A DNA stretch of 64,000 nt from Pelagadaptatus aseana (GCA_040365065.1 BAABNI010000004.1:62001-126000); one strand, 5' to 3'. Numbered from the stretch's first letter, positions 43,617-52,444 are shown. Made by a program: numbers and translations. Notes: generated by a model from the letters alone, not told the origin.

Positions 43617-44633
43617 CTATCCCTGACGATACTCACTGGGGCTCTTGCCGCACCAGCTTTTAAAAGCACTGGAAAAAGAGCTTTGATCACCGTAGCCCAA
43701 CAGGAAAGCAATGTCGGTAATACCCAGATGCTGATCGGCAAGATAATTAAAAGCCAACTCCGAACGAACCGTCTGTAAAACCTGGGAAAACGGGCTGTCG
43801 CGCTCCCCCAACCGTCGCTGCAGGGTGCGGCGGGACACTCCCAACTCTTTTGCCACCGCATCAATTCCGGTCTCACCGGTAGGCAACAATTTCATCAGGC
43901 AACTCTTCAGCTCAAGCAGGAACTGGTCACCATCGTCGCCCTCGGACCTAAAGAGATGTTGCACCTGATGGCTTACCGCCTGATTCAGATCGAAACCGGT
44001 TTTGGTCAACGGGTAATCAAGTGACTGACTATCGTAGTACAGGCAGCTGAAAGGCTGATCGAAGTGCAAATTGTCACCAAACAGAGTCTTTAACAAACCT
44101 GTATCGGCTGGCTTTGGGTAGGTAAAACAGGCCTTCTCAACCCGTATTGGCTGAACGCACAGGGTATCGATAATATAAGCCGAATTGGCCAATACCATGT
44201 CGCTCAAAAATCGATGTGAGCGGCTCTCTTGTGAGAGAGGAACCCAGTTGAGGCAAATCACCTCACCCTGCCGCTTCACCTTGACCTCACCGATATCACC
44301 GGCAAAGCGCAACAGACTGGGCATCAGATTCAGGTACTCCCGAAACGTACGACAGATGGTCCCCATATACAATTGCAGATTGAGTCCATTGGTGTAAAAC
44401 ACCCTACCCGTATAAAGACCAACATCATCGCTGGCGGATTCCCTCACCAACAGATCATAAAATTCAAATACGCCAGTAATGGGTATGCGGCTCTCTGGGT
44501 CCTGTAACTGCGAAGATTCGATACCCACTTGCTGCAACAGATCTTTGGTCGGCAAACCCAACATATTGGCCACCTGAACCAGACTGTTGACGGTAGCGGC
44601 ATAAACGGACCATTGCGGATTGGGGACAGGCAT
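43617..44633 (-). CDS. AraC family transcriptional regulator
   Basis: A 338-residue regulator with the OruR-like N-terminal sensor and a C-terminal AraC HTH pair (ELGVSRRTLQRRLGERDSPF and LLGYGDQSSFSSAFKSWCGKSPSEY in parts). No catabolic gene is adjacent: the divergent neighbour is a small secreted protein 115 bp away. Target and ligand are unknown. Confidence 0.9.
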   Translation of the reverse strand: MPVPNPQWSVYAATVNSLVQVANMLGLPTKDLLQQVGIESSQLQDPESRIPITGVFEFYDLLVRESASDDVGLYTGRVFYTNGLNLQLYMGTICRTFREYLNLMPSLLRFAGDIGEVKVKRQGEVICLNWVPLSQESRSHRFLSDMVLANSAYIIDTLCVQPIRVEKACFTYPKPADTGLLKTLFGDNLHFDQPFSCLYYDSQSLDYPLTKTGFDLNQAVSHQVQHLFRSEGDDGDQFLLELKSCLMKLLPTGETGIDAVAKELGVSRRTLQRRLGERDSPFSQVLQTVRSELAFNYLADQHLGITDIAFLLGYGDQSSFSSAFKSWCGKSPSEYRQG

Positions 44634-44748
44634 CGAAAACCCAAAATTGTGACAGGAGGCTGAATTCTAAACCAACGACTGAGGTTCAAGAAGAACAAAA
44701 TGCCACAGAATCCGGGATTCAAATGTCACTATCCCGCCGAGGTCGCCC

Positions 44749-45237
44749 ATGTCACAGGCCCTATCAAATTTGTGCGTTGCCGGTCTGATGCTATTGCTGG
44801 CATCAGTCACAACCGCTGGTGAGCAAGAATCACCTTCGCGCAGCCAAAAACTGGAGGTCTACAGTAAAATGCAAACCCTCTGCGACCGTTGGAGCCGTTG
44901 GTACAAACGCGATCGCAGTGAAAATGCCCGGATCAATATGAACATCTCCTGCCGTGATGCCGCCCGCTATGCCAGCAATGAACTGGCCATGACCGTCGCC
45001 ACTCCCAAACATATTGCGGCCAAGCCCAGCAAACCCAGAAACACCAAACCCAATGCCAGATTACTCAGCGCCCGAAAACTCGAGCGCGATTACACCGGCA
45101 AACCGAAATGCAGTCGCTGGCAGGAACAAGTCGATAATATCCAACGCAAACTGCGCGGCGGCTACAGAGAACCCCAGGGCAACAAATTGCGGGAAAAAAG
45201 ACGCAATCTGTGGCGCCTGCTGCGGGATAATTGTTAA
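44749..45237 (+). CDS. Secreted basic protein of unknown function
   Basis: A 162-residue protein with a signal peptide (LCVAGLMLLLASVTTAG, cleavage near AGEQ). The mature part is strongly basic (many Lys and Arg), with four Cys (LCDRW, SCRDA, KCSRW and the terminal Cys) that could form two disulfides. A low-complexity linker KPSKPRNTKPNAR sits between the two Cys-bearing helical parts. No family recognised. GC content and codon use look native. Confidence 0.65.
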   Translation: MSQALSNLCVAGLMLLLASVTTAGEQESPSRSQKLEVYSKMQTLCDRWSRWYKRDRSENARINMNISCRDAARYASNELAMTVATPKHIAAKPSKPRNTKPNARLLSARKLERDYTGKPKCSRWQEQVDNIQRKLRGGYREPQGNKLREKRRNLWRLLRDNC

Positions 45238-45311
45238 GCCAGCTTAACTATTCGCGTTTTTAGCCGATAACCTGATACCAGTAGCAATGAGTATCAATGG
45301 CAGGAACGAAC

Positions 45312-45737
45312 ATGAGCCTTTCGAAGCGGCAAAAAGCGTTATTTGGATTCCTATTTATGGCAGCGCTTGTCACTAACGTTTTCGCCATCTATGCCTACGC
45401 AACCCACCATACTCCGTCCACGGCAACAGCAACAAAAGCCATGGTCACCACGCCCTTTCACACCACAAAAAAGGCTGCCAACCAGCTCACCATGAACGAG
45501 TACACCTTTATTGATGCCGAACAGGACTGTCTGACAAAAGTAAGGGATGGACGCGCCATTGATCAAAGGGCCGCTCTCTATGTGGATTCACGTTCCACCA
45601 TCAGCGAGCCACGCTTTTCCCGGTATCGGGTTTACATAAAAGACAGTCAGCAGATCAATGACATCTATGAATGCTATGCGGACTTAACCGACAACCGGGT
45701 TACCGTGGGCCACATCCGCTCTACCCTTGGCAGTTAA
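45312..45737 (+). CDS. Single-pass membrane protein of unknown function
   Basis: A 141-residue protein with one N-terminal transmembrane helix (LFGFLFMAALVTNVFAIYAYA, residues about 10-30), a Thr/Ala/Lys linker and a small periplasmic domain with two Cys (DCLTKV and ECYADL), possibly a disulfide. I chose ATG 45312, preceded by GGCAGGAA; ATG 45297 is in frame but without a ribosome site. No family recognised. Confidence 0.6.
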   Translation: MSLSKRQKALFGFLFMAALVTNVFAIYAYATHHTPSTATATKAMVTTPFHTTKKAANQLTMNEYTFIDAEQDCLTKVRDGRAIDQRAALYVDSRSTISEPRFSRYRVYIKDSQQINDIYECYADLTDNRVTVGHIRSTLGS

Positions 45738-45741
45738 TTCC

Positions 45742-46632
45742 CTACAAGCCCCGCTGCCATTCCTGCCTCAGAGGGATGACACCCGGGCGTTCAATGGCAG
45801 TTTGAACCTGATCGAGCAGTGCTTGCTTGTCCTTGCCCAAAACGCCTTTAAGTACCAGATAATTAGAGGCGTGATCACTGCGAAAGATGGTCTTATTCAA
45901 TTCCAGTTCCGTCAGTAGCACCTGCATTTCACGAAACAACTCCATCTGTTCCAGCTTGCGCCAACGACCATTGAAGGGGGCGGCAAAGCGCTCACTGCCC
46001 ATGGGAAACTCAACCACCAGCGTCGACAGATAATCCGGTTGCGCGGCGTTCATCAGCCGCGCCGAATTGCGGGCATGCTGCTCACTCAGCTCCGGCCCGC
46101 CCAGACCATTAAGAATCATCACCGAGCTCTTCATGCCCGCCTGCTTGATCTTGCTCAGCGCATCGAGAGAGCTCTGGAAGGTTTCACCTTTCTCAATCAA
46201 CTCGAGCAACTCATCATCGCCGGTTTCACAGCCGACATACATCAGGCTCAATCCCAGATTTTGCAGGACCTGCAAGTCTGCTACGGATTTGTTTTTGAGG
46301 TTGCGAGGCAAACAATAGGAGGAAATGCGTTGCACATCGGGAAAGTAGTCATTGATGAGATGCAGAATCTCTTCCAGACGGCGCACGGATAAAGTCATTG
46401 CATCGCCATCAGCCAGAAATACCCGTTTTACAGGGTAGCCCGCCTCGGCCAGCGCTTTGAGCTCCTTTTCCAGCTCCGCAATGGGCTTGGGACGAAAGCG
46501 CTTCTGTTCCGCCGTGTACATATCGCAAAAGGTGCACTTATTCCACGAACAGCCGTTGGTCACCTGAAGAATCAGGGAGCGGGCTTCACTGGGCGGTCTG
46601 AAAACGGGCTCAATATAATGCAAGGGGTACAT
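45742..46632 (-). CDS. Radical SAM protein
   Basis: A 296-residue radical SAM enzyme. The cluster motif is NGCSWNKCTFCDMY, a CX4CX2C arrangement seen in a subgroup of these enzymes in place of CX3CX2C. The GG-like SAM motif follows as FLADGDAMTL, and YVGCETGDDELLELIEKGET is in the second half. No carrier peptide or SPASM domain is visible. It reaches to 4 bp from the convergent membrane protein gene. Substrate unknown. Confidence 0.87.
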   Translation of the reverse strand: MYPLHYIEPVFRPPSEARSLILQVTNGCSWNKCTFCDMYTAEQKRFRPKPIAELEKELKALAEAGYPVKRVFLADGDAMTLSVRRLEEILHLINDYFPDVQRISSYCLPRNLKNKSVADLQVLQNLGLSLMYVGCETGDDELLELIEKGETFQSSLDALSKIKQAGMKSSVMILNGLGGPELSEQHARNSARLMNAAQPDYLSTLVVEFPMGSERFAAPFNGRWRKLEQMELFREMQVLLTELELNKTIFRSDHASNYLVLKGVLGKDKQALLDQVQTAIERPGVIPLRQEWQRGL

Positions 46633-46680
46633 GCTCGGGTCTCCTGAATCGGCCGGGCGACATGATACAGGATAGCGCGG

Positions 46681-47055
46681 CTATTTTGCCTTGGATGCCA
46701 GTACAAAAGCCTCAAATTTTTTATCGACACCATAGATGTGACGCGTCAGCCACTCCGACAGAAACAGGGATAATGAGGCTCTGAGGGTATCGTCAAAATC
46801 CCGGTGGCTGGCCACCATCTGGTCCAGCTCTACCCGAAACTTATTGTGGGCCTCAATGTGAGCGACTCTGTCAGGGTAATCCAGTATCTCCATGTAGGTC
46901 TCTTCCAGAGCGAAATGATTCTCGGCGTACTGCTGCAACCGGGCGAAGACCCGGCCATCACCGGCACAGGTTTCAATCTGATCAATCAGGTCAAACAACT
47001 GCTGATGCTGGGCTTCCTGCCAGATCAGATCACTGGTTTTTCTGCGTGAGACCAT
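46681..47055 (-). CDS. Bacteriohemerythrin
   Basis: A 124-residue oxygen-binding di-iron protein. The hemerythrin ligands are visible: HQQLFDLID, HFALEE, HIEAHNKF and RHIYGVDKKF. Normal length for a single-domain hemerythrin. It may carry or sense oxygen or bind NO; no receptor partner is fused. It is the gene upstream of the radical SAM gene (48 bp), so the two might be cotranscribed. Confidence 0.87.
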   Translation of the reverse strand: MVSRRKTSDLIWQEAQHQQLFDLIDQIETCAGDGRVFARLQQYAENHFALEETYMEILDYPDRVAHIEAHNKFRVELDQMVASHRDFDDTLRASLSLFLSEWLTRHIYGVDKKFEAFVLASKAK

Positions 47056-47168
47056 AATGACGCCCTAAAGCATAAACCACTCTTTATCAGTCTAGACCTT
47101 CAGGTCATGCCCGGATACAACAACAGCCATGACGCTGGTTTAAGGCAAATCCACGGCAGCACAGCCAC

Positions 47169-47214
47169 TTGATAGACAAGTCATAAAAATGGATAATACT
47201 GTACATATATACAG
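47169..47214 (+). promoter_or_regulatory. SOS promoter with LexA box for umuDC
   Basis: TTGATA (47169-47174), a 17-bp spacer and GATAAT (47192-47197) make a good sigma-70 promoter. The LexA box CTGTACATATATACAG (47199-47214, CTG-N10-CAG) overlaps the start region, so bound LexA would block RNA polymerase. Confidence 0.88.
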
Positions 47215-47224
47215 GTATTTTATT

Positions 47225-47665
47225 GTGACTGCTATTTCCATAATTTCCGAACACGAAGCCAGAGAAGCGCTCAGCCTGCCCTGCTATGGCACCCGGGTAC
47301 CCGCAGGCTTCCCGAGCCCGGCCGATGACTATATGCCGCGCAAACTCGACCTGAATGAGTATTTGATTCAACACCCGGCGGCCACTTTCTACTGCCGGGT
47401 AAACGGCGAATCCATGCAGGATCTGGGCATTATGGACGGTTGTTTGCTGATCGTAGATCGCGCCGAACAGTATCAGAACGGCTCGATCGTTCTGGCCGCG
47501 ATTAACGGGGACATCACCTGCAAAATTCTCGACACCGGGCAACGCAAACTGCGCAGTGGCAACCCAAAATTCCCCGCCATAGACATTCCGGAAGAACTGG
47601 ATGTCATTATTGAGGGCGTCGTGATCCACGCCATTAACAGCTATGCTGGCACTGGTCGACTGTAA
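47225..47665 (+). CDS. umuD: UmuD-like translesion polymerase subunit/autoprotease
   Basis: A 146-residue LexA/UmuD-family protein. The cleavage site is VPAGFPSP (Ala27-Gly28) instead of the Cys-Gly of E. coli. The catalytic Ser63 (NGESM) and Lys100 (ITCKIL) are intact, so RecA-stimulated self-cleavage to UmuD' is expected. I chose GTG 47225, since earlier starts fall upstream of or in the LexA box; the leader of about 20 nt has AGG 8 nt before the start. It overlaps umuC by 23 bp. Confidence 0.92.
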   Translation: MTAISIISEHEAREALSLPCYGTRVPAGFPSPADDYMPRKLDLNEYLIQHPAATFYCRVNGESMQDLGIMDGCLLIVDRAEQYQNGSIVLAAINGDITCKILDTGQRKLRSGNPKFPAIDIPEELDVIIEGVVIHAINSYAGTGRL

Positions 47666-48893
47666 TTCCTTCTATGCCAGCTGCGAGCAGGTATTCCGTC
47701 CGGAGCTGCGCGGCAAACCGGTGGTGGTTCTGAGCAATAACGACTGCTTTGTGGTGGCTCGATCACAGCAGGCCAAAGAATTGGGAATCGGCGATCTGGT
47801 CAATTTTTTCAAGGTTGAACATATTCTGCGTGCCCATCAGGTAGCCATTTTCAGCAGTAACTACCCCCTATACGGCGACATATCGAGCCGGGTCATGCAG
47901 ATCCTCAACACCTTTTCCCCCCGTCTTGAGGTGTACTCGATCGATGAAATGTTTCTCGATCTGCAGGGGCTGCAAGACAATCTTATTAACTACGGCCACA
48001 GCATCAGGCAAACGATCTGGAAGCAAACCCGCATCCCGGTGGGGGTTGGCATAGCCCCCACCAAAACTCTGGCCAAGCTGGCCAACCACGTCGCCAAGAA
48101 ACACCGTCAGGCAACCGGAGTCTGCTTGCTCGACACCCCCGACAAATGGCAATGGGTACTCAGACGCCTGCCCGTCAACAAGGTATGGGGGGTCGGATCT
48201 AGACTCAGTAAGCGTCTGGCGGAACTGGCCATCTACTCGGCCTGGGATCTGGCCACGGCGGATACCGCACAAGTGGGACGCCATACCAGCATCAATCTGG
48301 AGAGAACCATTGCCGAGCTCAACGGCGTTTCCTGTCTGGATCTGGAGGAACTGCCACCGGCCAAAAAACAGATTTACTGCTCGCGCGGGTTTGGCCAGAA
48401 ACTGAACCAACTCGACCAGATTCTGCAGGCCGTGTCACTTTATGCCCGCCGTGCAGCGGAAAAACTTCGAGGCCAGAGCCATCTGGCCCAAGGGCTTCAG
48501 GTATTTCTGCAACCGGTCACTTCCGACATCGGCCAGCCCGGTCGCAGTATGACCATTCGGCTCGAGTATCCGACGGATGACAGCCGCACCCTCACTCACG
48601 CCGCCAAACAAATCGTGCGGAACATTTATGCGCCCGGCTATCAGTACATAAAAGCCGGTGTCGGCCTGATTGACTTAATCGACAAAAAACATTTGCAGCA
48701 GGATTTTTGGCAGCCCGCCATGTCAGATCAGCTGATGCACGTGATCGACTCCGTCAACAGCCGCTATGGGAAAGGTACCTTGCATCTGGCCTCTGAGGGA
48801 TTCAGCAAAAAATGGTATATGAAACAGCGCTATACCTCACCGGCCTACACCACGGAATGGCAAGACCTGCCCAGTATCCGGTGCTCCGATTAG
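47643..48893 (+). CDS. umuC: UmuC, DNA polymerase V catalytic subunit (Y family)
   Basis: Error-prone translesion polymerase. The 416-residue protein has LVDCNSFYASCEQVF at the start, the catalytic SIDEMFLDL, and the little-finger and C-terminal parts typical of UmuC. It overlaps umuD, so they are translated together under LexA control. The length is normal. Confidence 0.95.
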   Translation: MLALVDCNSFYASCEQVFRPELRGKPVVVLSNNDCFVVARSQQAKELGIGDLVNFFKVEHILRAHQVAIFSSNYPLYGDISSRVMQILNTFSPRLEVYSIDEMFLDLQGLQDNLINYGHSIRQTIWKQTRIPVGVGIAPTKTLAKLANHVAKKHRQATGVCLLDTPDKWQWVLRRLPVNKVWGVGSRLSKRLAELAIYSAWDLATADTAQVGRHTSINLERTIAELNGVSCLDLEELPPAKKQIYCSRGFGQKLNQLDQILQAVSLYARRAAEKLRGQSHLAQGLQVFLQPVTSDIGQPGRSMTIRLEYPTDDSRTLTHAAKQIVRNIYAPGYQYIKAGVGLIDLIDKKHLQQDFWQPAMSDQLMHVIDSVNSRYGKGTLHLASEGFSKKWYMKQRYTSPAYTTEWQDLPSIRCSD

Positions 48894-48900
48894 CGCTGCG

Positions 48901-48965
48901 TCAACTGCCGCCGATATTGTCCGGGAGGCAAAACGCTGCCAAGAAAGATAAACCAGCGTGCCAGA
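48901..48965 (-). pseudogene. Remnant of an AraC-type regulator gene
   Basis: 48901-48932 copies the 3' end of the AraC gene at 49626-49657 with one mismatch (TCAACTGNCGCCGATATTGT followed by CCGGGAGGCAAA). Directly after it, about 35 bp (48931-48965, AACGCTG...AACCAGCGTG) resemble an internal part of the same gene near 50168-50205. The segment between is missing, so this is a deleted, degraded second copy. It lies immediately before the toxin-antitoxin operator. Confidence 0.6.
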
Positions 48966-49012
48966 AGCGACATTATGGGCCTTGAATAATAATGGCATCC
49001 GACCGCCACGCC

Positions 49013-49029
49013 GTATTACAATGTAATAC
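49013..49029. promoter_or_regulatory. Palindromic operator of the toxin-antitoxin pair
   Basis: GTATTAC-AAT-GTAATAC is a perfect dyad with 7-bp arms, 24 bp before the antitoxin start. RHH antitoxins usually repress their own operon from such palindromes. Confidence 0.72.
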
Positions 49030-49052
49030 ATCAATTCCAAGGAGATGAGTTT

Positions 49053-49319
49053 ATGAGTATAACCAGTGTCCGCCTGACTGATGATGTAGAACGTCCCCTT
49101 GAACACCTTTCAAAGAAAATGGACAGAAGCAAAAGTTATCTTATAAATCAGGCTGTTAGAGAGTTTTTGGCACGCCAATCTATCGAGGAGAGCCGCTGGG
49201 AGCAGACTCTTGAAGCAATTGATTCCATCAACAAGGGCAATGCTGTTGATGAAGACGACGTAAATGCCTGGCTAAATAGCTGGGGCACAGAACAGGTAAT
49301 GGATTCGCCAAAAGTATGA
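49053..49319 (+). CDS. RHH-type antitoxin (CopG/RelB-like)
   Basis: An 88-residue protein with an N-terminal ribbon-helix-helix (SVRLTDDVERPLEHLSKKM and then SKSYLINQAVREFLARQ), the DNA-binding fold of ParD/RelB-type antitoxins, and an acidic C-terminal part (DEDDVNAWLNSWG) that would wrap the toxin. AAGGAG precedes the ATG. It overlaps the toxin gene by 4 bp. Confidence 0.87.
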   Translation: MSITSVRLTDDVERPLEHLSKKMDRSKSYLINQAVREFLARQSIEESRWEQTLEAIDSINKGNAVDEDDVNAWLNSWGTEQVMDSPKV

Positions 49320-49606
49320 AGTTGGAATATTCGCCTCAATCCATTTTGGATTTGCAGCGCCTCCATGATTTTGTTGCCGATAAAAACCCCTTAAGTGCAC
49401 GCAAAATTGCTATTGAGATTCAGGAAGCCGCACAAAAACTGAAGAGTTTTCCCCAAATAGGCCTTCCTGTTTCACGTGCTGATGCCTCTAAAAACATTCG
49501 CGACCTCTATGCCGGAAATTACACAATAAGATATTTGGTTTCTACAGATGAGGTTATTTCAATTTTGCGCATTTGGCACAATAAAGAAGAGGAAAAGGAT
49601 CTGTAA
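49316..49606 (+). CDS. RelE/ParE family toxin
   Basis: A 96-residue toxin. It starts MKLEYSPQSILDLQRLHDFV, has the central ENPxAA-like part DKNPLSARKIA and the C-terminal strand pattern NYTIRYLVSTDEVISILRIWH, typical of ParE/RelE. Members inhibit gyrase (ParE) or cut mRNA (RelE); which applies is not clear. It is paired with the antitoxin just before it. It ends 9 bp before the AraC gene. Confidence 0.87.
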   Translation: MKLEYSPQSILDLQRLHDFVADKNPLSARKIAIEIQEAAQKLKSFPQIGLPVSRADASKNIRDLYAGNYTIRYLVSTDEVISILRIWHNKEEEKDL

Positions 49607-49614
49607 ATAAGCGG

Positions 49615-50607
49615 TTACCTATCCATCAACTGTCGCCGATATTGTCCGGGAGGCAAACCGGTCCACTGCTTAAAAGCACGATTAAAAGTACTTTGTTCGG
49701 AATAGCCTAACAGCAGAGCAATCTCCACCAGACTCAAGCCCTGCTGCTGCAGATAGCGCGCCCCCAGGTTCTCCCGCAGCCCATCGAGCAGTAACTGATA
49801 GGATAAATTGAATTGCGCCAGACGTCGCTGCAGGGTTCTTGGCGACATACTCATGGCGCGAGCCACCTCATCAATCGTGGCGCTGGCTCTGGGGATCAGT
49901 CGCAACAACACCTCCTGCAACTGCTGTAAAAACGGCGTCCTGTCGGCCACCACTTCACTGAATGCCTGAGCCTGCTGAATCTGCATGGAGCGCAAACCCG
50001 ACGGCAAGTCGCCCTGCTCGGTCTGACAGGCCTGTTGATAATCGATGCTGATACCGGGATTTTCCGAACCAAACTCAACCGGACAACCAAAAAAGGCCTC
50101 GAACGGAGCAACGTTCTCCGGTCTGGATTCGGTTAAAGCCACCTTTAATAAATTTATCCGGGTGGGAAAGCGCTGTCGGGAAAAACAAACCAGCGTGGCC
50201 AGAGCAACCCGGACAAACAAGCCATTGGCATCGCCCAGACGATCCGGCCAGGACAGGGTATAGCAGCCATCAGCAAGCTTCAGCTGACTGAAGCGCACGC
50301 CGTAAAAACGCTGCTCACAGCGACTGTAGGTTTGCAAAGCCTCGGCCGGTGTCTCACAGTTGAGTACCAGATAACCCAGCACCCCCACATTGGCCAGAGT
50401 GGCTCTGCCGCCAATTTCCAGCCCAAAGTGAGGCTCGTTACTGTAGACCTCCGCTCGCGCCAGCAGCGCTTTCCACTCTTCTACCGGCAGACTGTCACGC
50501 CGGGATGCCTGTACCAGATCATTGACCAGAGAAACGTCATTGATGGCTTGCTTATCCAGCCACTCTTTGAGGATCAACGTAAACGCCCCGGACACTCTGA
50601 TGATCAA
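49615..50607 (-). CDS. AraC family transcriptional regulator
   Basis: A 330-residue regulator with an OruR-like sensor part and a C-terminal AraC HTH pair (MSMSPRTLQRRLAQFNLSY and LLGYSEQSTFNRAFKQWTG). I chose TTG 50607, preceded by GGAGGGG at a good distance, over the TTG at 50631. It is divergent from the TauD/hydratase pair and probably controls it. A degraded second copy lies at 48901-48965. Confidence 0.88.
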   Translation of the reverse strand: MIIRVSGAFTLILKEWLDKQAINDVSLVNDLVQASRRDSLPVEEWKALLARAEVYSNEPHFGLEIGGRATLANVGVLGYLVLNCETPAEALQTYSRCEQRFYGVRFSQLKLADGCYTLSWPDRLGDANGLFVRVALATLVCFSRQRFPTRINLLKVALTESRPENVAPFEAFFGCPVEFGSENPGISIDYQQACQTEQGDLPSGLRSMQIQQAQAFSEVVADRTPFLQQLQEVLLRLIPRASATIDEVARAMSMSPRTLQRRLAQFNLSYQLLLDGLRENLGARYLQQQGLSLVEIALLLGYSEQSTFNRAFKQWTGLPPGQYRRQLMDR

Positions 50608-50633
50608 AACTACCCCTCCGCACCACAACAAAG

Positions 50634-50650
50634 TTGGCGTGATATGCCAA
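50634..50650. promoter_or_regulatory. Dyad in the AraC-tauD-like divergent region
   Basis: TTGGC-GTGATAT-GCCAA has 5-bp perfect arms. It lies 26 bp upstream of the regulator start and 100 bp before the dioxygenase. It could be an operator; no known consensus is matched. Confidence 0.35.
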
Positions 50651-50750
50651 TATTGGAAGATTCAGGTTGCCTACTATGCCTTAAACGCAACGCGGATTAC
50701 CAACAACAATCACTCACTGTAACCCTCAAACCGAAACAAGAGACGACCCT

Positions 50751-51593
50751 ATGAGCATTACCGTAACCCCATCAGGGCAGGCCTGTGGCGCCGAAGTGCG
50801 CGGCGTTGACCTGACCCAACCGCTGTCCGAAGAGCAGATCACCGAGATCAAACAGGCCTGGTCCGAGCACCATGTTTTGGTGTTTCCCGATCAGGATCTC
50901 AGCGATGATGATCTGGAATCATTTACCCGGTATTTTGGCAATCTCGACGATGACCCCTTCTTTCGTCCCATTGAGGGTCGCCGCTATATCGCCGCCATCC
51001 ACCGTTACGCTAATGAGACCACTCCGATTTTTGCAGAATCCTGGCACGCCGACTGGAGCTTTAAAGAGCAACCACCCATCGGCACCTGCCTGATGGGCGT
51101 AAAAATTCCCCCCGAAGGCGGCGACACTCTGTTTGCCAATCAGCATCTGGCCTACAAAAATATGCCCGATGAACTGAAAGCAAAAATTGATGACCTGATT
51201 GCCATCCACTCAGCCAAACTCGCCTACTCCCCTGAAGGCCTGTATGGCAACCCGGACCCAGACGCCAGAAGCGGAATGAAACCGATCATCTCCGACGAAG
51301 CCTACAAGACTCAGAGTCACCCGCTGGTTATGACCCACCCCGAGAATGGCCAAAAAGCCATTTATGGCTGCATTGGTTATACCCTGGGCATTGAGGGCAT
51401 GAGCCAGGAAGATGCGGCTGAATTACTGATGGAGCTGCACCAGTGGCAAACCAGCGAAGGTAATGTCTATCGCCATAAATGGCAGGAAAACATGCTGATC
51501 ATGTGGGATAACCGCTCGGTACTGCACGCCGCCACCGGCGGTTTTGAAGGCCATGAGCGCCTGTTGCATCGCACCACCATCTGGCCGCAATAG
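50751..51593 (+). CDS. TauD/TfdA family 2-oxoglutarate/Fe(II) dioxygenase
   Basis: A 280-residue oxygenase using Fe(II) and 2-oxoglutarate. It opens ITVTPSGQACGAEVRGVDL, has the metal motif WHADWSF (HxD), and LIMWDNRSVLHAATGGF near the end with the distal His. The substrate cannot be told; taurine, 2,4-D-like and other organic acids are used in the family. It forms an operon with the hydratase-like gene 11 bp downstream and is divergent from an AraC regulator. Confidence 0.9.
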   Translation: MSITVTPSGQACGAEVRGVDLTQPLSEEQITEIKQAWSEHHVLVFPDQDLSDDDLESFTRYFGNLDDDPFFRPIEGRRYIAAIHRYANETTPIFAESWHADWSFKEQPPIGTCLMGVKIPPEGGDTLFANQHLAYKNMPDELKAKIDDLIAIHSAKLAYSPEGLYGNPDPDARSGMKPIISDEAYKTQSHPLVMTHPENGQKAIYGCIGYTLGIEGMSQEDAAELLMELHQWQTSEGNVYRHKWQENMLIMWDNRSVLHAATGGFEGHERLLHRTTIWPQ

Positions 51594-51604
51594 GGAATCA
51601 CGCC

Positions 51605-52315
51605 ATGAGCAACGCCATAGCAGCGATCAGCAAGACCATTTCCGAACGTCGACCACTGCCGGACCTGTGCTGCGATACTCTGGAAGACGGTTATCGCATG
51701 CAAAAAGCGGTGACCGCCAGCATCAACGACAATCTCGCGAAAGACCTGAAGGCCGGCGTCACCAATGCCGCCATGCAACAGCAATTGGGGCTCTCTGCTC
51801 CCTTGCTGGGTACACTCTACCAGCGCGGCAAGCTTGCCAGCGGTTGTGCGGTGGCGGTAGTCAAAGGCCAGCAACTGGAATTTGAAATAGGTGTTATGGT
51901 TGACGATCAGGGGCAACCCACCCATCTGGTCCCCACGGTGGAAGTGGTGTATCTGGCCTTCGAAGATCCCAGCGACTTCAGTATCGCCAATGTCGTGGCC
52001 GCCAATCTGGGCGCGGATCGCCACATCATCGGCAATGCCATTCCCTGGCAGGAAACACTGAGTGACATTGTCATCACCGTTTATCGCGACGGTCAGGAAA
52101 TCGCGACGGCCCGCAACGAGTATTCTTTTGGCACACCGGCTGATGGGGTTCGCTGGATGGTTAATGAAGCCCGGCAACGAGGCCTGTGGCCATCAGCCGA
52201 TCAGAGACTGCTGATGCTGGGAACCTGCGGTCAGGCAATTGACGCAGAGGCTGGTGATTACCGGGTTAAATTTGAGAAACTCGGTGAGGTAAACTTTACC
52301 GTGACGGAGCAATAG
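51605..52315 (+). CDS. 2-keto-4-pentenoate hydratase-like (FAH superfamily) protein
   Basis: A 236-residue protein resembling MhpD-type hydratases/decarboxylases of meta-cleavage pathways (EDGYRMQKAVTA, ISDxx-like VTNAAMQQQLGL, and FEIGVMVDD as metal-binding Glu region). These add water to 2-hydroxypentadienoate-type compounds. Together with the dioxygenase it may break down one carbon source under AraC control, but no other pathway gene is adjacent. Confidence 0.82.
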   Translation: MSNAIAAISKTISERRPLPDLCCDTLEDGYRMQKAVTASINDNLAKDLKAGVTNAAMQQQLGLSAPLLGTLYQRGKLASGCAVAVVKGQQLEFEIGVMVDDQGQPTHLVPTVEVVYLAFEDPSDFSIANVVAANLGADRHIIGNAIPWQETLSDIVITVYRDGQEIATARNEYSFGTPADGVRWMVNEARQRGLWPSADQRLLMLGTCGQAIDAEAGDYRVKFEKLGEVNFTVTEQ

Positions 52316-52444
52316 AAAGGTGAGCACCGTAGCTAATTAATGAGGTAGATCCGGCCTTATGTGGAAGGATGGAATCATAAAAGTCTTTGGGTGCAAATCA
52401 ACACCATCTGACAAAGTTTTTTGCTTAAATCATTGCTTAAAACG

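Noticed and set aside
43184..43876. 230-residue minus-strand frame over the AraC C-terminus and the small gene
   Set aside because: It overlaps the AraC HTH in another frame and crosses a repeat, with no motif of its own.
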